Notes under the pieces: model-generated
What the model was told of the DNA's origin: nothing
Database searches by the model: none
What the model saw: the letters and a program-made list of their open reading frames with translations, nothing else
Part shown: piece after piece, positions 63,488-64,000 of the stretch
Layout of the letters: each line of letters starts with the position of its first letter
How positions within the stretch are numbered: position 1 is the first letter of the stretch
Translations under genes and position numbers: made by a program
Origin: Hippasteria phrygiana
Lineage: Eukaryota > Echinodermata > Asteroidea > Valvatida > Goniasteridae
Length of the DNA stretch: 64,000 nucleotides
Assembly: GCA_037893225.1 (NCBI GenBank)
Contig: JAZGUH010000483.1
Location: 1,882,118-1,946,117, forward strand
Direction of reading: 5' to 3'

Positions 63488-64000
63488 ATGGGCAAATTTG
63501 CCGATGTAAGACGGGCAGTCATGGAGTCCTTGACCATCTTGACAGTGGAACCCATCATGTTCGTCCTATCAATGACGACCTACATGCGGACACCATCCAG
63601 TCAGCTCATGGTTCTCAACAAAGTCTGCTTCCAGAACTACAACGCTACGTTTTGTAGCGACATCGACCGCGAACCGTCCGCTGCGGAAAACGAGGTACAA
63701 GCCACAGCGGCCCACTGGAATTTCTACCTAAAGATGGCTCTGTTCATACCCGGAGCCTTGGTGTCTGCCCTGTACGGTCCCCTCAGCGATCGGCTGGGAA
63801 GGCGATTGTTCCTAATCATACCATCCGTGGGCAACATTTTGGGAGCACTCGGTTTTATCCTTCAGTCCTATCTGCCCAGTTTGCCACTGGACTACCTCAT
63901 CGCAAGCGAGGTGGCTGTGGGGTTGTCTGGAAATGTTGTCGCGGCGTATATTGTTGCCAAAAGCTACCTATGCGACGTCACCCAGGAATCCAACCGCACC
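63488..64000 (+). CDS. SLC46: SLC46-type MFS transporter, first exon (cut by window end)
   Basis: From ATG at 63,488 the frame is open for 171 codons to the window edge. An N-terminal helix follows a short cytoplasmic start (VMESLTILTVEPIMFVLSMT), where the VEP motif is typical of SLC46 proteins. A Cys/Asn-containing loop with a glycosylation site (NAT) precedes the second helix. GPLSDRLGRR is major-facilitator motif A between helices 2 and 3. Two more helices follow (SVGNILGALGFILQSYL; YLIASEVAVGLSGNVVAAYI). SLC46 members move folates or related solutes with protons; the substrate here is unknown. The start is supported by its distance to the first helix; TTATAAA just upstream may be fortuitous. 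Confidence 0.9.
   Translation, partial: MGKFADVRRAVMESLTILTVEPIMFVLSMTTYMRTPSSQLMVLNKVCFQNYNATFCSDIDREPSAAENEVQATAAHWNFYLKMALFIPGALVSALYGPLSDRLGRRLFLIIPSVGNILGALGFILQSYLPSLPLDYLIASEVAVGLSGNVVAAYIVAKSYLCDVTQESNRT

Overview
The window is nuclear DNA of an animal. It has long introns with GT/AG boundaries, AT-rich non-coding sequence, many ACATGT-type microsatellites, and a dense load of short DNA transposons and tRNA-derived SINEs. The three protein genes are metazoan families. The overall look (moderate-to-low GC, multi-kilobase introns, TTAA-, TA- and 8-bp-TSD miniature elements, a THAP-bearing element) suggests a marine invertebrate deuterostome such as an echinoderm, hemichordate or lancelet. 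That placement is inference; I cannot fix the species.

Gene 1 (about 1-22.4 kb, + strand) is the 3' part of an SLC8A/NCX sodium-calcium exchanger. Four coding exons (6608-6756, 17286-17385, 18841-19110, 20401-20804) join in frame. They encode the end of the Calx-beta/regulatory loop and the C-terminal membrane domain with the alpha-2 repeat. A roughly 1.6 kb 3' UTR follows. Upstream exons lie outside the window or are too short to see.

Gene 2 (29,753-55,625, - strand) is a complete DPH6 (diphthine-ammonia ligase) gene in its long form. Seventeen exons with consistent splice phases add up to 2,136 nt (711 codons plus stop). An N-terminal ATP-pyrophosphatase domain (SGGKDS) is followed by an acidic linker and two RidA/YjgF-like domains. 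The first exon is only 23 nt. The terminal exon is small and ends at 29,753. Genes 1 and 2 converge, with about 7 kb of repeat-rich sequence between them.

Gene 3 (63,488 to beyond 64,000, + strand) is the first exon of an SLC46-type major-facilitator transporter, cut by the window end. About 7.9 kb separates it from the divergent DPH6 start.

The rest is mainly mobile DNA. I found several families by matching their ends and target-site duplications: (a) TTAA-bounded elements starting TTAACCCCTTG, (b) TTAA-bounded elements with telomere-like TTAACCCTAAC termini and varied interiors, (c) a 0.96 kb piggyBac-like deletion derivative, (d) two almost identical 91-bp CACTA-ended hairpins, (e) a 2.1 kb element with an 8-bp duplication carrying a frameshifted THAP exon (P-element-like), (f) a 2.6 kb hAT-like element with an 8-bp duplication, (g) pogo/Tigger, Tc1 and hAT miniature elements, (h) tRNA-headed repeats, (i) a 1.2 kb block with ten TGACGTCA palindromes in DPH6 intron 1, and (j) a pair of ~0.8 kb inverted arms spanning 56.5-60.4 kb. 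Coordinates of repeat edges are read by eye and may be off by a few bases, except where a duplication fixes them.
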